From contig JADJNX010000006.1 in NCBI GenBank assembly GCA_016714125.1, positions 149,988 to 213,987 on the forward strand: a stretch of DNA of 64,000 nt, given 5' to 3'. The translations under genes were made by a program, and so were the position numbers. The first letter of the stretch is position 1, and every line of letters starts with the position of its first letter. The notes under the pieces are model-generated. The model worked only from the letters and a program-made list of their open reading frames with translations. It ran no database searches and was not told the origin of the DNA. Source of the DNA: Ignavibacteriales bacterium (lineage in GTDB: Bacteria > Bacteroidota > Ignavibacteria > Ignavibacteriales > Ignavibacteriaceae). Of this stretch, positions 16,591 through 25,569 are shown in pieces.

Positions 16591-17952
16591 ATGTATAAAC
16601 AGATTGTTGTTGATGATAGACGAATCAGACTGCTTCAGAGTGGAGCAAACAAGAAGGGTGTGGTGGTTTATTGGATGAGTCGGGACCAGCGGGCTGAGGA
16701 TAACTGGGCATTGTTATATGCACTTCAAATTGCCGACAAAAGGCAACTTCCACTTATGGTCGTTTTTACTTTGCTGCCCGAATTTATGGAGGCTACCGAA
16801 AGACAATACAATTTTATGTTAAAGGGGCTTGCAGAAACCGAGAGGAGACTCCGTGGTTATCAAATCCCATTTAAGGTGCTTTTAGGTGAGCCAAAAGATG
16901 TTTTGCCGGCATTCCTCAAGGAATCAGGCGCTTCAACACTTGTTTCAGATTTTGATCCTTTGAAGATTAAACGAATCTGGAAGAGGGATGTTGCAAAAAA
17001 CATCACAATTCCTTTTTATGAAGTGGATGCCCACAATGTTGTCCCTGCACTCCATGTTTCAGATAAGGAAGAATTTGCGGCTTATACCATCAGACCAAAA
17101 ATCGAGAGGCTTCTGCCCGAATTTCTGACTTCATTCCCAAATCTTACTGAGCCGATTGTTAAGGAGAGTATGCGGGAAATGGTTGATTGGACAGCGGTGG
17201 CTCAAAGTCTGCAAATCGACACTACTGTGAAAGAAACAACCCAATTTACTCCGGGGTCAAAGGCGGCCGATTTTAAACTTCAGGAATTCCTGATCAAAAA
17301 AATCGACAAATACAACGAAAAGAGAAATGATCCCACCGAAGAGTATCAGTCGGACATCTCACCCTATTTACACTTTGGACAAATTGCACCACAGCGGGCA
17401 GCTTTTGAGGCTTTCACAAGAATTAAAAACAGCGAGGCAAAAGATGCATTTCTGGAGGAATTGATTGTCAGGAGGGAGTTATCTGATAATTTCTGCTATT
17501 TTAATCCAAAATATGATTCTTTTGAAGGGCTGAAAGATTGGGGTAAAAAGACTTTAAACGAACACCGCAATGATGAAAGAGAGTTTGTTTATTCTCTCGA
17601 AGAGTTTGAAAAAGCAAAAACCCACGAAGATTTGTGGAATGCTGCCCAAATGGAGATGGTAAAATCGGGGAAAATGCACGGTTATATGAGAATGTATTGG
17701 GCAAAAAAGATTCTTGAATGGAGTGGAAGTCCCGAAGAAGCGATGAATATCTCAATATACCTGAACGACAAATACTCTTTGGACGGAAGAGACCCAAATG
17801 GCTACACCGGAATAGCATGGTCAATTGGTGGTATTCACGACCGGGCCTGGACAGAACGTCCTGTGTATGGGAAAATCAGATATATGAATTACAACGGTTG
17901 CAAAAGGAAATTTGACACTGCCCAATACATCGGGAAATGGAGTCAGGGCTGA
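16591..17952 (+). CDS. phrB: Class II deoxyribodipyrimidine (CPD) photolyase
   Basis: A 453-residue FAD enzyme that repairs cyclobutane pyrimidine dimers with light. The N-terminal antenna-binding domain (VVVYWMSRDQRAEDNWALLYA) and the C-terminal class II signature are complete: KMHGYMRMYWAKKILEWS, then LNDKYSLDGRDPNGYTG and IGGIHDRAWTERP. Length is normal for class II. It lies divergently from lysA and about 4.5 kb from the CarH-like regulator, which fits a light-response role; no operator could be identified in the 81-base gap. Confidence 0.95.
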   Translation: MYKQIVVDDRRIRLLQSGANKKGVVVYWMSRDQRAEDNWALLYALQIADKRQLPLMVVFTLLPEFMEATERQYNFMLKGLAETERRLRGYQIPFKVLLGEPKDVLPAFLKESGASTLVSDFDPLKIKRIWKRDVAKNITIPFYEVDAHNVVPALHVSDKEEFAAYTIRPKIERLLPEFLTSFPNLTEPIVKESMREMVDWTAVAQSLQIDTTVKETTQFTPGSKAADFKLQEFLIKKIDKYNEKRNDPTEEYQSDISPYLHFGQIAPQRAAFEAFTRIKNSEAKDAFLEELIVRRELSDNFCYFNPKYDSFEGLKDWGKKTLNEHRNDEREFVYSLEEFEKAKTHEDLWNAAQMEMVKSGKMHGYMRMYWAKKILEWSGSPEEAMNISIYLNDKYSLDGRDPNGYTGIAWSIGGIHDRAWTERPVYGKIRYMNYNGCKRKFDTAQYIGKWSQG

Positions 17953-18052
17953 AGGAAAGCGTTCCATGCTTTTTCAAATTCTTTTGTTTCTATCAGGATT
18001 CCTATTTTCATCTTTTAATCTCCGGTTGATTTTTATAACTATTCAATTAAAG

Positions 18053-19070
18053 TTACTCTTCATCAAGCAGTAAAAAATTGTTGCTTATTGCTTTAAACGA
18101 AAATCGTTTGTCATCGGCTGTGCGAAACACCAATCCCTCGCGATTGGCATCGGGGTTCAATTGTGACTTCCCATTCGCCATCTGCAATATTTCGTCGATA
18201 CTTTCAGGCAGACTAAAATCATTAAAAACCACCGGCACCTTCTCGAGACCAAAACTATCCATTATTTCAAAGAAAGACAGCCCTGTCGAAATATCGATAT
18301 GAGTCAATATCAAAAGCATCAAAAAATTTGATTGATTGACCCTTAAATTTGTAAATATTCTTCTGGATTCCTTCCCCAAGCAGTTCACCTTGAAGGGCGA
18401 TGTTTCGTCCTAAATTACGCAGTTTATTCTCGATATCGAGCTCTCTGACCACTTTCCAGTAAGTATTTTCCGGATTTTCAACCAGTTCAAGATTTCTTGA
18501 GCAGATTCCAAACTGTCCATCCTTCAGATAGATAGTAATTGAAGTTCCGTCAACTTTCTCTGTTACATAAAAAAGGGAATGTTTGTAGAGAATCAGTTCA
18601 TCAAGAAGATTTTGCACCCTCTCCTCATCGGTTTTACTAAGAAATCCGGGAAATGGCCCCTTAACTTCACCTGCAAGCTTGGCAGGAATTGGGGGTTCGT
18701 ATTTCACAATTTCAAGCAGATCGGTAACATCAGTTCCTGGAATGAGATCGATGCAGTGTGCACCCAGGGCAGTTACAGGGAGAAGGAGTCCCTGGCTGAT
18801 TTGACCTCTTAATTTGATCGTTTTAAGACGAAAACCCTCTTTGCCATCTGACATTCTTTTAAATGAGGACTTCCTCAGGAATTCAAATTCAGGTTTTACG
18901 GGGAGTAAAGAATCAACTTCACAGTAAATTGCTGGGTCACCCGGACTAAATTCGTCCTTTTTGATTACTACCTTCCAACCAAGAATTGAAGCAAGTTCAA
19001 TTTTGTCTGCTCCGTCAATTGGTTGTACATCAGAAACAATTTGGATCGTAGCTAATTTTCTCATTGTCAT
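18053..19070 (-). CDS. ATP-dependent RNA ligase of the Deinococcus DraRnl type (TIGR02306; frameshifted)
   Basis: N-terminal OB-like region (RKLATIQIVSDVQPIDGADKIE, GWKVVIKKDEF) is diagnostic of the DRB0094 family. The nucleotidyltransferase core has motif I VTEKVDGTS with the adenylated Lys, motif III/IIIa around IYLKDGQFGICSRN, motif IV ALQGELLGEGIQ and motif V REGLVFR...FSFKAISN. One extra base in the CCC run at 18281-18283 breaks the frame (RAVFL-stop should read RLSFFEIMDSFG). The Deinococcus enzyme seals 3'-OH/5'-P nicks with RNA 3' ends in duplexes and is induced by damage. Its position beside a photolyase suggests a repair setting, as inference. Confidence 0.85.
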
Positions 19071-19217
19071 ATTAAAATTTGTGAAAAGTTGATAATAATA
19101 TAAGAAATGAGAATGGGAATCCTGCCTTCCGGAATTTTTCGGTTTTTACATCAATTCATTATTAAGTAAATTTAAAGTCAGATTTTTTTGAAATAAACGA
19201 AGAGCAAACAACGACTG

Positions 19218-20984
19218 ATGGAATTTAAGTTAAGAACACATAATTGTGGTGAGTTACGGGAGAGCAATATTGGCGAAAAGGTTGTGCTAAACGGCTGGAC
19301 AGCAGTGAGAAGAGACCTCGGTGGGGTTATTTTTATTGATCTGCGCGACAGGTTTGGTATCACCCAGGTGGTTTTTGAGCATACTTTTAATGCAGATTCT
19401 CATGAACAGGCAAAAGAGTTAAGATCAGAATTTGTAATTTCCATCGAAGGAACCGTCAGGAAAAGACCTGAAGGTACTGAGAATGATGCCTTGCCAACAG
19501 GGAAAGTGGATATAATGGTTGACAAATTATCGATTCTGAATCGCGCAAAAACTCCTCCCTTCCCAATTGAAGATGAGATTGATGTACATGAAGAGCTTAG
19601 ACTAAAATATCGCTACCTTGATCTTCGTCGTCCTTCTATGCAGAAGAATATGCTTCTTCGCCACAGAATGTATCAGGTTGTGAGAAGTTTCTTCGACACT
19701 AACAATTTTGTTGAGATTGAAACACCGATTTTGATGAAATCCACCCCTGAAGGGGCGAGGGATTTCCTTGTACCAAGCAGAATGCATAAAGGGAAGTTTT
19801 ATGCTCTGCCACAGTCTCCTCAACAATATAAACAGATATTAATGGTAGCCGGTTACGATCGCTACTTCCAGATTGTAAAATGTTTCAGAGATGAAGATCT
19901 TCGAGCTGACAGACAGTTGGAATTTACCCAGATAGATGTTGAGATGTCGTTCATCAACCAGGATTTTGTTTTTTCAACTTTTGAAAAACTGATGAAGGTT
20001 CTCTACAAAGAGATTTGGGGAAAAGAGTTGGAAACCCCAATTCCACGCCTCACATTTGAGGAAGCGATGACATGGTATGGCTCTGATAAACCCGATTTAA
20101 GATTTGATCTCAAAATGTCAACTTTAAACGGAGTTTTTGCAAATACCGAATTTAGAGTTTTCAAAGATACAATTGAAACTAAAGGAATTATCACCGGACT
20201 TGTTGCTCCGGGTTGTGGCGACTATACCAGGAATCAGCTTGATGTGCTTACCGACTTTATCAAAAAACAGGGTGCGGGTGGGCTCATCTGGATTCGTGTG
20301 AAAGAAGACGGGCTCGAATCTCCAACCATGAAATTTTTCACGGATGAAGAAAAAGTTGCCATGGTGGAAGAACTTGGTGCAAAACCGGGTGATTTGATCC
20401 TGATCCTGAGTGGTAAAAAATATAAAACCCTCGGATTGATGGGTAACATTCGTCTTGAGATGTCGAGAAGATTAAATCTGGTTACGGAAGAGACAGAACC
20501 AAAACTTCTTTGGGTTAAAGATTTCCCACTTTTTGAATGGGATGAAGAGACCAACAGATATTACGCTATGCATCATCCCTTCACTTCCCCCAACATGGAG
20601 GATTTGGCATTGATGGATACCAATCCTGCAGAAGTCAGGGCTCAGGCGTATGATTTGGTTCTTAATGGTAACGAAATTGCCGGCGGAAGTATCAGAATTC
20701 ATGATTCATAGTTACAAGCCAAAATGTTTAAAACACTTGGATTCACTGAAGAAGATGCAAAAGAGAAGTTTGGTTTCCTTATGGGAGCTTTTCAATATGG
20801 AGCGCCTCCTCATGGTGGAATCGCTTTCGGTTTTGACAGACTCTGTATGATTTTCTGCGGAGAAAAATCGATCCGTGAAGTAATTGCATTCCCCAAAACT
20901 GCAAATGCCATCTCACTTATGGATGACAATCCATCTCTCGTCTCCGACGAGCAGTTGAAAGAACTGCATCTCAGAATAAGATAA
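19218..20984 (+). CDS. aspS: Aspartyl-tRNA synthetase (in-frame TAG)
   Basis: A bacterial-type AspRS of about 588 residues: N-terminal OB-fold anticodon domain (RTHNCGELRESNIGEKVVLNGW), class II motif 2 (FRDEDLRADRQLEFTQIDVEMSF), GAD insert, and motif 3 (GGIAFGFDRL). The frame is interrupted by TAG at 20709-20711 between GGSIRIHDS and LQAKMFKTLGF. Family members have Glu or Arg here (GAG to TAG is one change). Because AspRS is essential and the rest is intact, a sequence error is most likely. An intrinsic terminator follows at 20990. Confidence 0.95.
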
Positions 20985-20989
20985 AAATT

Positions 20990-21017
20990 AAACCCGGCGA
21001 TGAGCCGGGTTTTTTTT
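20990..21017 (+). terminator. Intrinsic terminator of aspS
   Basis: AACCCGGC (20991-20998) pairs with GCCGGGTT (21004-21011) across the loop GATGA, followed by a run of T. A strong rho-independent terminator 6 bases after the aspS stop. Confidence 0.9.
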
Positions 21018-21039
21018 GTCTAATTGCTGGTGATTTTTA

Positions 21040-21063
21040 GGGGACGCAGATACACGCAGATTA
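21040..21063 (+). repeat. 24-bp dispersed repeat, also at 5148-5171 (minus)
   Basis: Starts GGGGACGCAGATACACGCAG and is identical over 24 bases to the reverse complement at 5148-5171. It is followed by AGGAGGATTTTCGCGGAG, a degenerate continuation. It lies between the aspS terminator and rmuC. Confidence 0.75.
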
Positions 21064-21128
21064 GGAGGATTTTCGCGGAGTATTTTGTAATTTTGTGTGG
21101 AAAGTAAAAACATTTATACGGGTGTAAC

Positions 21129-22487
21129 ATGGAAACAATTGGTTTTTTAGTGGTTGGATTGGTTGTGGGATTTATTGTCGGATATCTGATTGCAAATGCA
21201 AAAAAATCCGGTGTTCAGAGTGAGATGGCTGTGCTTACGGAAAAGAGCAAAAGGTCTGAAAATGAGGCAGTTACTCTTAAAGAACAATTGGACAAAGAGA
21301 GAACAAATTACAATAACCAGCTTCGACAATTGGAATCGGAGAAGGGGAGATTCGAAGAGAGTGCCCGCCGGATACCGTATCTTGAAGACGAGTTAAAATC
21401 TCTCCAAGAGTCATCCAAGAATTTGAAGGCCCAAAATGCTGCTTTAAATGAACGCTACATTGCAGAAAAAGAGAGTCTTGAGCTACGCCTAAATGAATTA
21501 AAAGAAGCAAAAGAAGCCCTCACCAAAGAATTTGAGAATATCGCCAACAGGATATTTGAAACCAAAAATCAGACTTTCACGGAACAAAGCAAATCAAATC
21601 TTGAATCCCTCCTGCAACCTTTTAAAGAAAATATTTCTGAATTCAAAGCAAGAGTTGAGAATATCTACACCGAGGAAACCAGGGAACGATCATCTTTACG
21701 AACCGAATTGAATGCACTTCGGGATCTAAATTTACAGTTGAACGAGGGTGCCAAAAATCTTACCAATGCTCTGAAGGGGGATAAGAAAAAACAGGGGACA
21801 TGGGGTGAACTGATACTTGAGCGGATTTTTGAAATCTCAGGATTGACAAAAGGGAGCGAGTACAGAATCCAGGTGTCGGGGATTGGTATAGAGGGTGCAC
21901 GATATCAACCAGATGCAATTGTATATCTACCTGATAACAAACAAATAATTGTGGATGCAAAAACTTCACTTGTGGCTTATGAGAGGTATTTTTCTGCTGA
22001 GGAGGAATCCATTAAAAAGATGGCACTCTCTGAACATATTAATGCGATTGAAAAGCATATAAATGACCTGAGTGCAAAAGAATATTACAGAATAGAAGGA
22101 GTTACTTCTCTCGACTATGTATTGATGTTTATACCAATAGAACCTGCTTTTGACCTCTTGATGCAGGAGTCGCCTGAAACTTACAATAGAGCTCTCGAAA
22201 AAAATATTATCCTTGTTACCCGAACCACGCTCCTCGTGACTTTAAAAACGATCGGAAGTATCTGGAAAACAGAAAAACGGAATCAGAATGCAATATTGAT
22301 TGCCAACAAAGTTCAAGACTTTTTAAAGAAACTGGAACGGTTTGTTGAAAACTTTGAGGAGGTTGGGAAGGCACTCGATAAAGCACAGCGGGTATATGGT
22401 GACGCCAACAATCAATTACGGGATGGCAGAGGGAATCTGACCTCACGCGGATATGAGATAGCTCAACTTGGCGGCTTTCCAGATTAA
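21129..22487 (+). CDS. rmuC: DNA recombination protein RmuC homologue
   Basis: A 452-residue protein. One N-terminal membrane anchor (residues 4-24, GFLVVGLVVGFIVGYLIANA), a long coiled coil (about 30-150), then the RmuC nuclease-fold domain: LKGDKKKQGTWGELILERI, YQPDAIVYLPD, VDAKTSLVAYERYF with the catalytic Asp-Lys, and LIPIEPAFDLL-like sequence. RmuC limits DNA inversions and acts in recombination repair. Monocistronic after the aspS terminator. Confidence 0.92.
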   Translation: METIGFLVVGLVVGFIVGYLIANAKKSGVQSEMAVLTEKSKRSENEAVTLKEQLDKERTNYNNQLRQLESEKGRFEESARRIPYLEDELKSLQESSKNLKAQNAALNERYIAEKESLELRLNELKEAKEALTKEFENIANRIFETKNQTFTEQSKSNLESLLQPFKENISEFKARVENIYTEETRERSSLRTELNALRDLNLQLNEGAKNLTNALKGDKKKQGTWGELILERIFEISGLTKGSEYRIQVSGIGIEGARYQPDAIVYLPDNKQIIVDAKTSLVAYERYFSAEEESIKKMALSEHINAIEKHINDLSAKEYYRIEGVTSLDYVLMFIPIEPAFDLLMQESPETYNRALEKNIILVTRTTLLVTLKTIGSIWKTEKRNQNAILIANKVQDFLKKLERFVENFEEVGKALDKAQRVYGDANNQLRDGRGNLTSRGYEIAQLGGFPD

Positions 22488-22612
22488 AAAATTATCTGCC
22501 GGTGATGAGACAACCCCGGAAGAAGATGCGAATTAAGCTAATATAAAAGGTTGCTCAAGGACGGGTAATATCATTCCGGATTACAAACCTGGCCCAAAAG
22601 GGCATCACCGGG

Positions 22613-23575
22613 TTACAAAATACCTTTGATATAACTAAAAATATTCGTCGCATGAAATCGTGAATTTTCGATAAACCATTTTCGGGTTTCCTGACCACAA
22701 CAGACCACGCCGGCGAGGAATATGCCCGGGATATTGGTTTGAAATGTTGTGTTATCGTATTGTGGTTCCATGGTTACGGGATCAATTGTAGCGATTCCAA
22801 TCCTGGTGAGGAAATCATAATCGGGGCGATAACCGGTCATTGCCAATACAAAATCATTTTTGATAGTTATTGTGCCTTCCGGCGATGAAATCAGGACACT
22901 ATCTGCCTTAATTTCAGACACAGTGGAATTAAAATATGCTTTAATGCTGCCGTCTGTAATTCGATTTTCAATATCTGGTCTTACCCAGTATTTTACACCT
23001 TTATCGATGGTATCATGTTTTATAACCATCGTTACCCTCGCTCCTTTTCTGAAAGTTTCCAACGCTACATCCACCGCCGAATTTCCTCCTCCAATCACAA
23101 CAATATCCATATTTGCGTAGAGGTGTGGATCATCATAATAGTGTTTAACTTTTGATAGTTCCTCCCCGGTGATGTTCATCAGGTTTGGGAAATCAAAGAA
23201 TCCTGTCGAAACTATGACAATTTTTGCATTGTAAACATTTTTATCGGTGAGGATTGTGAAATCACCTTTTGAACCCGAGACATTTTCAACTTTTTCATAC
23301 AAATTAATATCAAGTTGCCACGAATCCGCCACTCTGCGGTAATATTCAAGTGCTTCACTTCTGGTTGGTTTGGTTCCATGTGAAATGAAGGGGACCTCTC
23401 CAATTTCAAGTCTCTCGGAAGTGGAGAAAAAAGTCATGTTAACGGGATAGTTAAAAATTGAATTAACCAGACACCCTTTTTCGATGACTTTGTAAGAGAG
23501 GTTGTTCCGTTTTGCTTCGATGGCACAAGCGAGTCCGATGGGACCTGCACCGATAATAATTATATCATATTGCAT
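22613..23575 (-). CDS. ypdA: YpdA family bacillithiol-disulfide reductase-like flavoprotein
   Basis: A FAD/NADPH enzyme of about 320 residues. MQYDIIIIGAGPIGLACA starts the FAD-binding Rossmann fold, VVIGGGNSAVDVALE is the NADPH-binding fold, and FYFSTSERLEIG-like sequence (NMTFFSTSERLEIGEVPF) and GIFLAGVVCCGQETRKWFIENSRFHA are family-typical. An upstream ATG at 23626 exists, but the conserved start is at 23575. Members reduce oxidised bacillithiol; BSH is used by Bacteroidota-type bacteria, although no bsh gene is in the window. Diverges from the DUF2203 gene. Confidence 0.9.
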   Translation of the reverse strand: MQYDIIIIGAGPIGLACAIEAKRNNLSYKVIEKGCLVNSIFNYPVNMTFFSTSERLEIGEVPFISHGTKPTRSEALEYYRRVADSWQLDINLYEKVENVSGSKGDFTILTDKNVYNAKIVIVSTGFFDFPNLMNITGEELSKVKHYYDDPHLYANMDIVVIGGGNSAVDVALETFRKGARVTMVIKHDTIDKGVKYWVRPDIENRITDGSIKAYFNSTVSEIKADSVLISSPEGTITIKNDFVLAMTGYRPDYDFLTRIGIATIDPVTMEPQYDNTTFQTNIPGIFLAGVVCCGQETRKWFIENSRFHATNIFSYIKGIL

Positions 23576-23648
23576 GGATTGAATAGTTTTTCGATTTCTG
23601 TTGTTATAGTAATATATAGAATTCAAGAATTTAAATTAGGTAAACTCA

Positions 23649-24032
23649 ATGGAAACAGAAATTAAATATTTCACCCCAAGGGAAGCAGCGAAAACTTTGC
23701 CACTCGTAAGAAAAATCGTCAGTGATATTCTTATTGAGGGGCAGGAGTTAAAATCTCTTGCACAAATCCAACCCCGAACCGCTGAAATTGAAGCACAGGT
23801 AGAAGTTCTTAAAACCAATATCCTGAATTACATCGAAGAGCTTACAGAAATCGGTTGCTTTTTTAAAGACTGGAACTTTGAATTTGGGCTTGTCGATTTT
23901 CCCTCGGTCATCGAAGGGGAAGAAGTACTGTTATGTTGGAAGAGTGATGAAGATGAAATCAAGTTTTATCATGGTTATAACGATGGCTTTAAAGGCGGAA
24001 GAGAAATCCCGGAAGATAATCTGGAGAGTTAA
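23649..24032 (+). CDS. DUF2203 family protein
   Basis: A 127-residue cytosolic protein with the family pattern: KYFTPREAAKTLPLVRKI at the N-terminus, a helical middle, then GLVDFPSVIEGEEVLLCWKSDEDEIKFYHGYNDGF. Function unknown. It ends 5 bases before the first gene of the carotenoid cluster and is probably the first gene of the same transcript, although the family itself has no known link with carotenoids. Confidence 0.85.
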   Translation: METEIKYFTPREAAKTLPLVRKIVSDILIEGQELKSLAQIQPRTAEIEAQVEVLKTNILNYIEELTEIGCFFKDWNFEFGLVDFPSVIEGEEVLLCWKSDEDEIKFYHGYNDGFKGGREIPEDNLES

Positions 24033-24037
24033 TAACA

Positions 24038-25510
24038 ATGATCTATGACAACATAGTTATTGGAGCGGGATATGGAGGTTTAACAGCCGCAGCACTTCTG
24101 GCTAAAGCAGGACAAAAAGTTCTATTGTTGGAAGCACACACAGTTCCCGGGGGATGCGCCTCATTCTACAATAGAAAGGGGATATTATTCGATTCGGGGG
24201 CTACCACTTTAAGTGGAATGGCGGAAGGACAGCCGATGAACAAGCTGTTCAGAGAGCTTGAAATAGAACCAAGGGTAATAAAACTTGATCCCGGGATGAT
24301 CATCAAATTTGGTGACAGAGAGCTGGTGAGGCATTCGAATCTTGAACAATGGATTATAGAGTGCGAACGATTTTTTGGACTTAAAGGAATCAGAGGATTC
24401 TGGGAATTGGTTCATTCGATTGACAAAAAAGTTTACAAACTGATCGCAAATAACAAAAGGATTCCCCCGGTTTCAGCAGGTGATTTGTTGAGTCTGGCAA
24501 AACCTTCAAATCTCAAGGGGCTGCCACTTCTGCCATATCTGTTTAAACCCGTTGAATCGGTGTTGAAAAAATTTGGACTTGGGGATGACCCACTTTTTCG
24601 CAGTTTCATTGATGAACAACTCTTGATAACCACCCAAAATACTGCCGACGATGCACCTTTTTTAACGGCAGCGATGGGGTTGGCTTATCCAGCACAGACT
24701 TATTATCCCTATGGTGGACTTTTCTTTCCCGCAAAACAGATTGAAAAAAGATTCAGGGAATTTGGAGGGGAAGTAAAATATAAAAAGAAGGTGACGGCAA
24801 TCCGGCAGGAAAAGGGAAGATATAAAATAGTAACTGATGATGGAAGTGAGTATCTTTGTAGCGGAGTAATAACGAATATTCCACTTTGGAATCTTCCGGC
24901 TCTTACAGAGGGTGAATTCAAAGAATATTTTATTAAAGTATCGCCGAAACAAGATGGTGCCTGGGGTGCCTTTATGATTAATTTTGCGATTAAACATAAC
25001 CTGCGGGAAGATCTTAAATCGGTTTATTGGCAGATACATGTTCCTGAGGGAGTGCCGTATTGTGAATCAAAATCTTTTTTTGTTACAATTTCGCCCGAAG
25101 ACGACACACAAAAGGCTCCAAAAGGAGTTAAAAGTGTAACAATTTCTTTACACACCAAACCGGAAAACTGGTATGGGTTAACTGAAGAAGAGTATTCCCG
25201 AAGGAAAAATAAGACGGGGAGTTTTATTGTGCAAAAGTTTGATCAGGCCTTTCCAATGTTGGCAGGGTATGAAAAAAGTCATGTTGAATTTGGTACTCCG
25301 GTTACATTTGAAAAATATACAGGTCGTTTTAGAGGCCTGGTTGGGGGAGTGCCTCATTCAGTAAAAAACAATTTGTTAAAGATGAATTCAGGGGTAACTC
25401 CTTTCAAAAACTTTTACAACACAGGGGATACAGTTTTCCCGGGGCAGGGAACAGTAGCTGTTACAATCGGTGCCTCGAATTTAGTTACACGAATCTTAGA
25501 CAAAAAATAG
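24038..25510 (+). CDS. CrtI/CrtISO-family FAD-dependent carotenoid oxidoreductase
   Basis: A 490-residue flavoprotein. The N-terminus has the ADP-binding fold IVIGAGYGGLTAAALLAKAG and EAHTVPGGCASFYNRKG; the C-terminus has NTGDTVFPGQGTVAVTIGASN, which is nearer to carotene isomerase (CrtISO) and amine-oxidase-like members than to CrtI proper. Being the first gene of the carotenoid operon, it probably acts on a carotenoid as an isomerase, desaturase or oxidase. The operon has two more CrtI-family genes for the two standard desaturations, so this one carries an extra step. The exact reaction cannot be assigned. Confidence 0.75.
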   Translation: MIYDNIVIGAGYGGLTAAALLAKAGQKVLLLEAHTVPGGCASFYNRKGILFDSGATTLSGMAEGQPMNKLFRELEIEPRVIKLDPGMIIKFGDRELVRHSNLEQWIIECERFFGLKGIRGFWELVHSIDKKVYKLIANNKRIPPVSAGDLLSLAKPSNLKGLPLLPYLFKPVESVLKKFGLGDDPLFRSFIDEQLLITTQNTADDAPFLTAAMGLAYPAQTYYPYGGLFFPAKQIEKRFREFGGEVKYKKKVTAIRQEKGRYKIVTDDGSEYLCSGVITNIPLWNLPALTEGEFKEYFIKVSPKQDGAWGAFMINFAIKHNLREDLKSVYWQIHVPEGVPYCESKSFFVTISPEDDTQKAPKGVKSVTISLHTKPENWYGLTEEEYSRRKNKTGSFIVQKFDQAFPMLAGYEKSHVEFGTPVTFEKYTGRFRGLVGGVPHSVKNNLLKMNSGVTPFKNFYNTGDTVFPGQGTVAVTIGASNLVTRILDKK

Positions 25511-25569
25511 ACAAGCGTACTAATTCAAAAAATATTGAACTTAACTTTAAAGTGTTTGGTTTTACTATT

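Noticed and set aside
13610..20711. Stop-codon reassignment to explain in-frame TAA and TAG in priA and aspS
   Set aside because: TAA, TAG and TGA all end well-bounded genes throughout the window, and each in-frame case is a single event.
11149..25545. Shared octamer AAAGTTAA before the CarH-like gene, the photolyase and crtI as a CarH operator
   Set aside because: In an AT-rich 64-kb window this octamer is expected several times by chance on the two strands, the orientations differ, and there is no palindrome around it.
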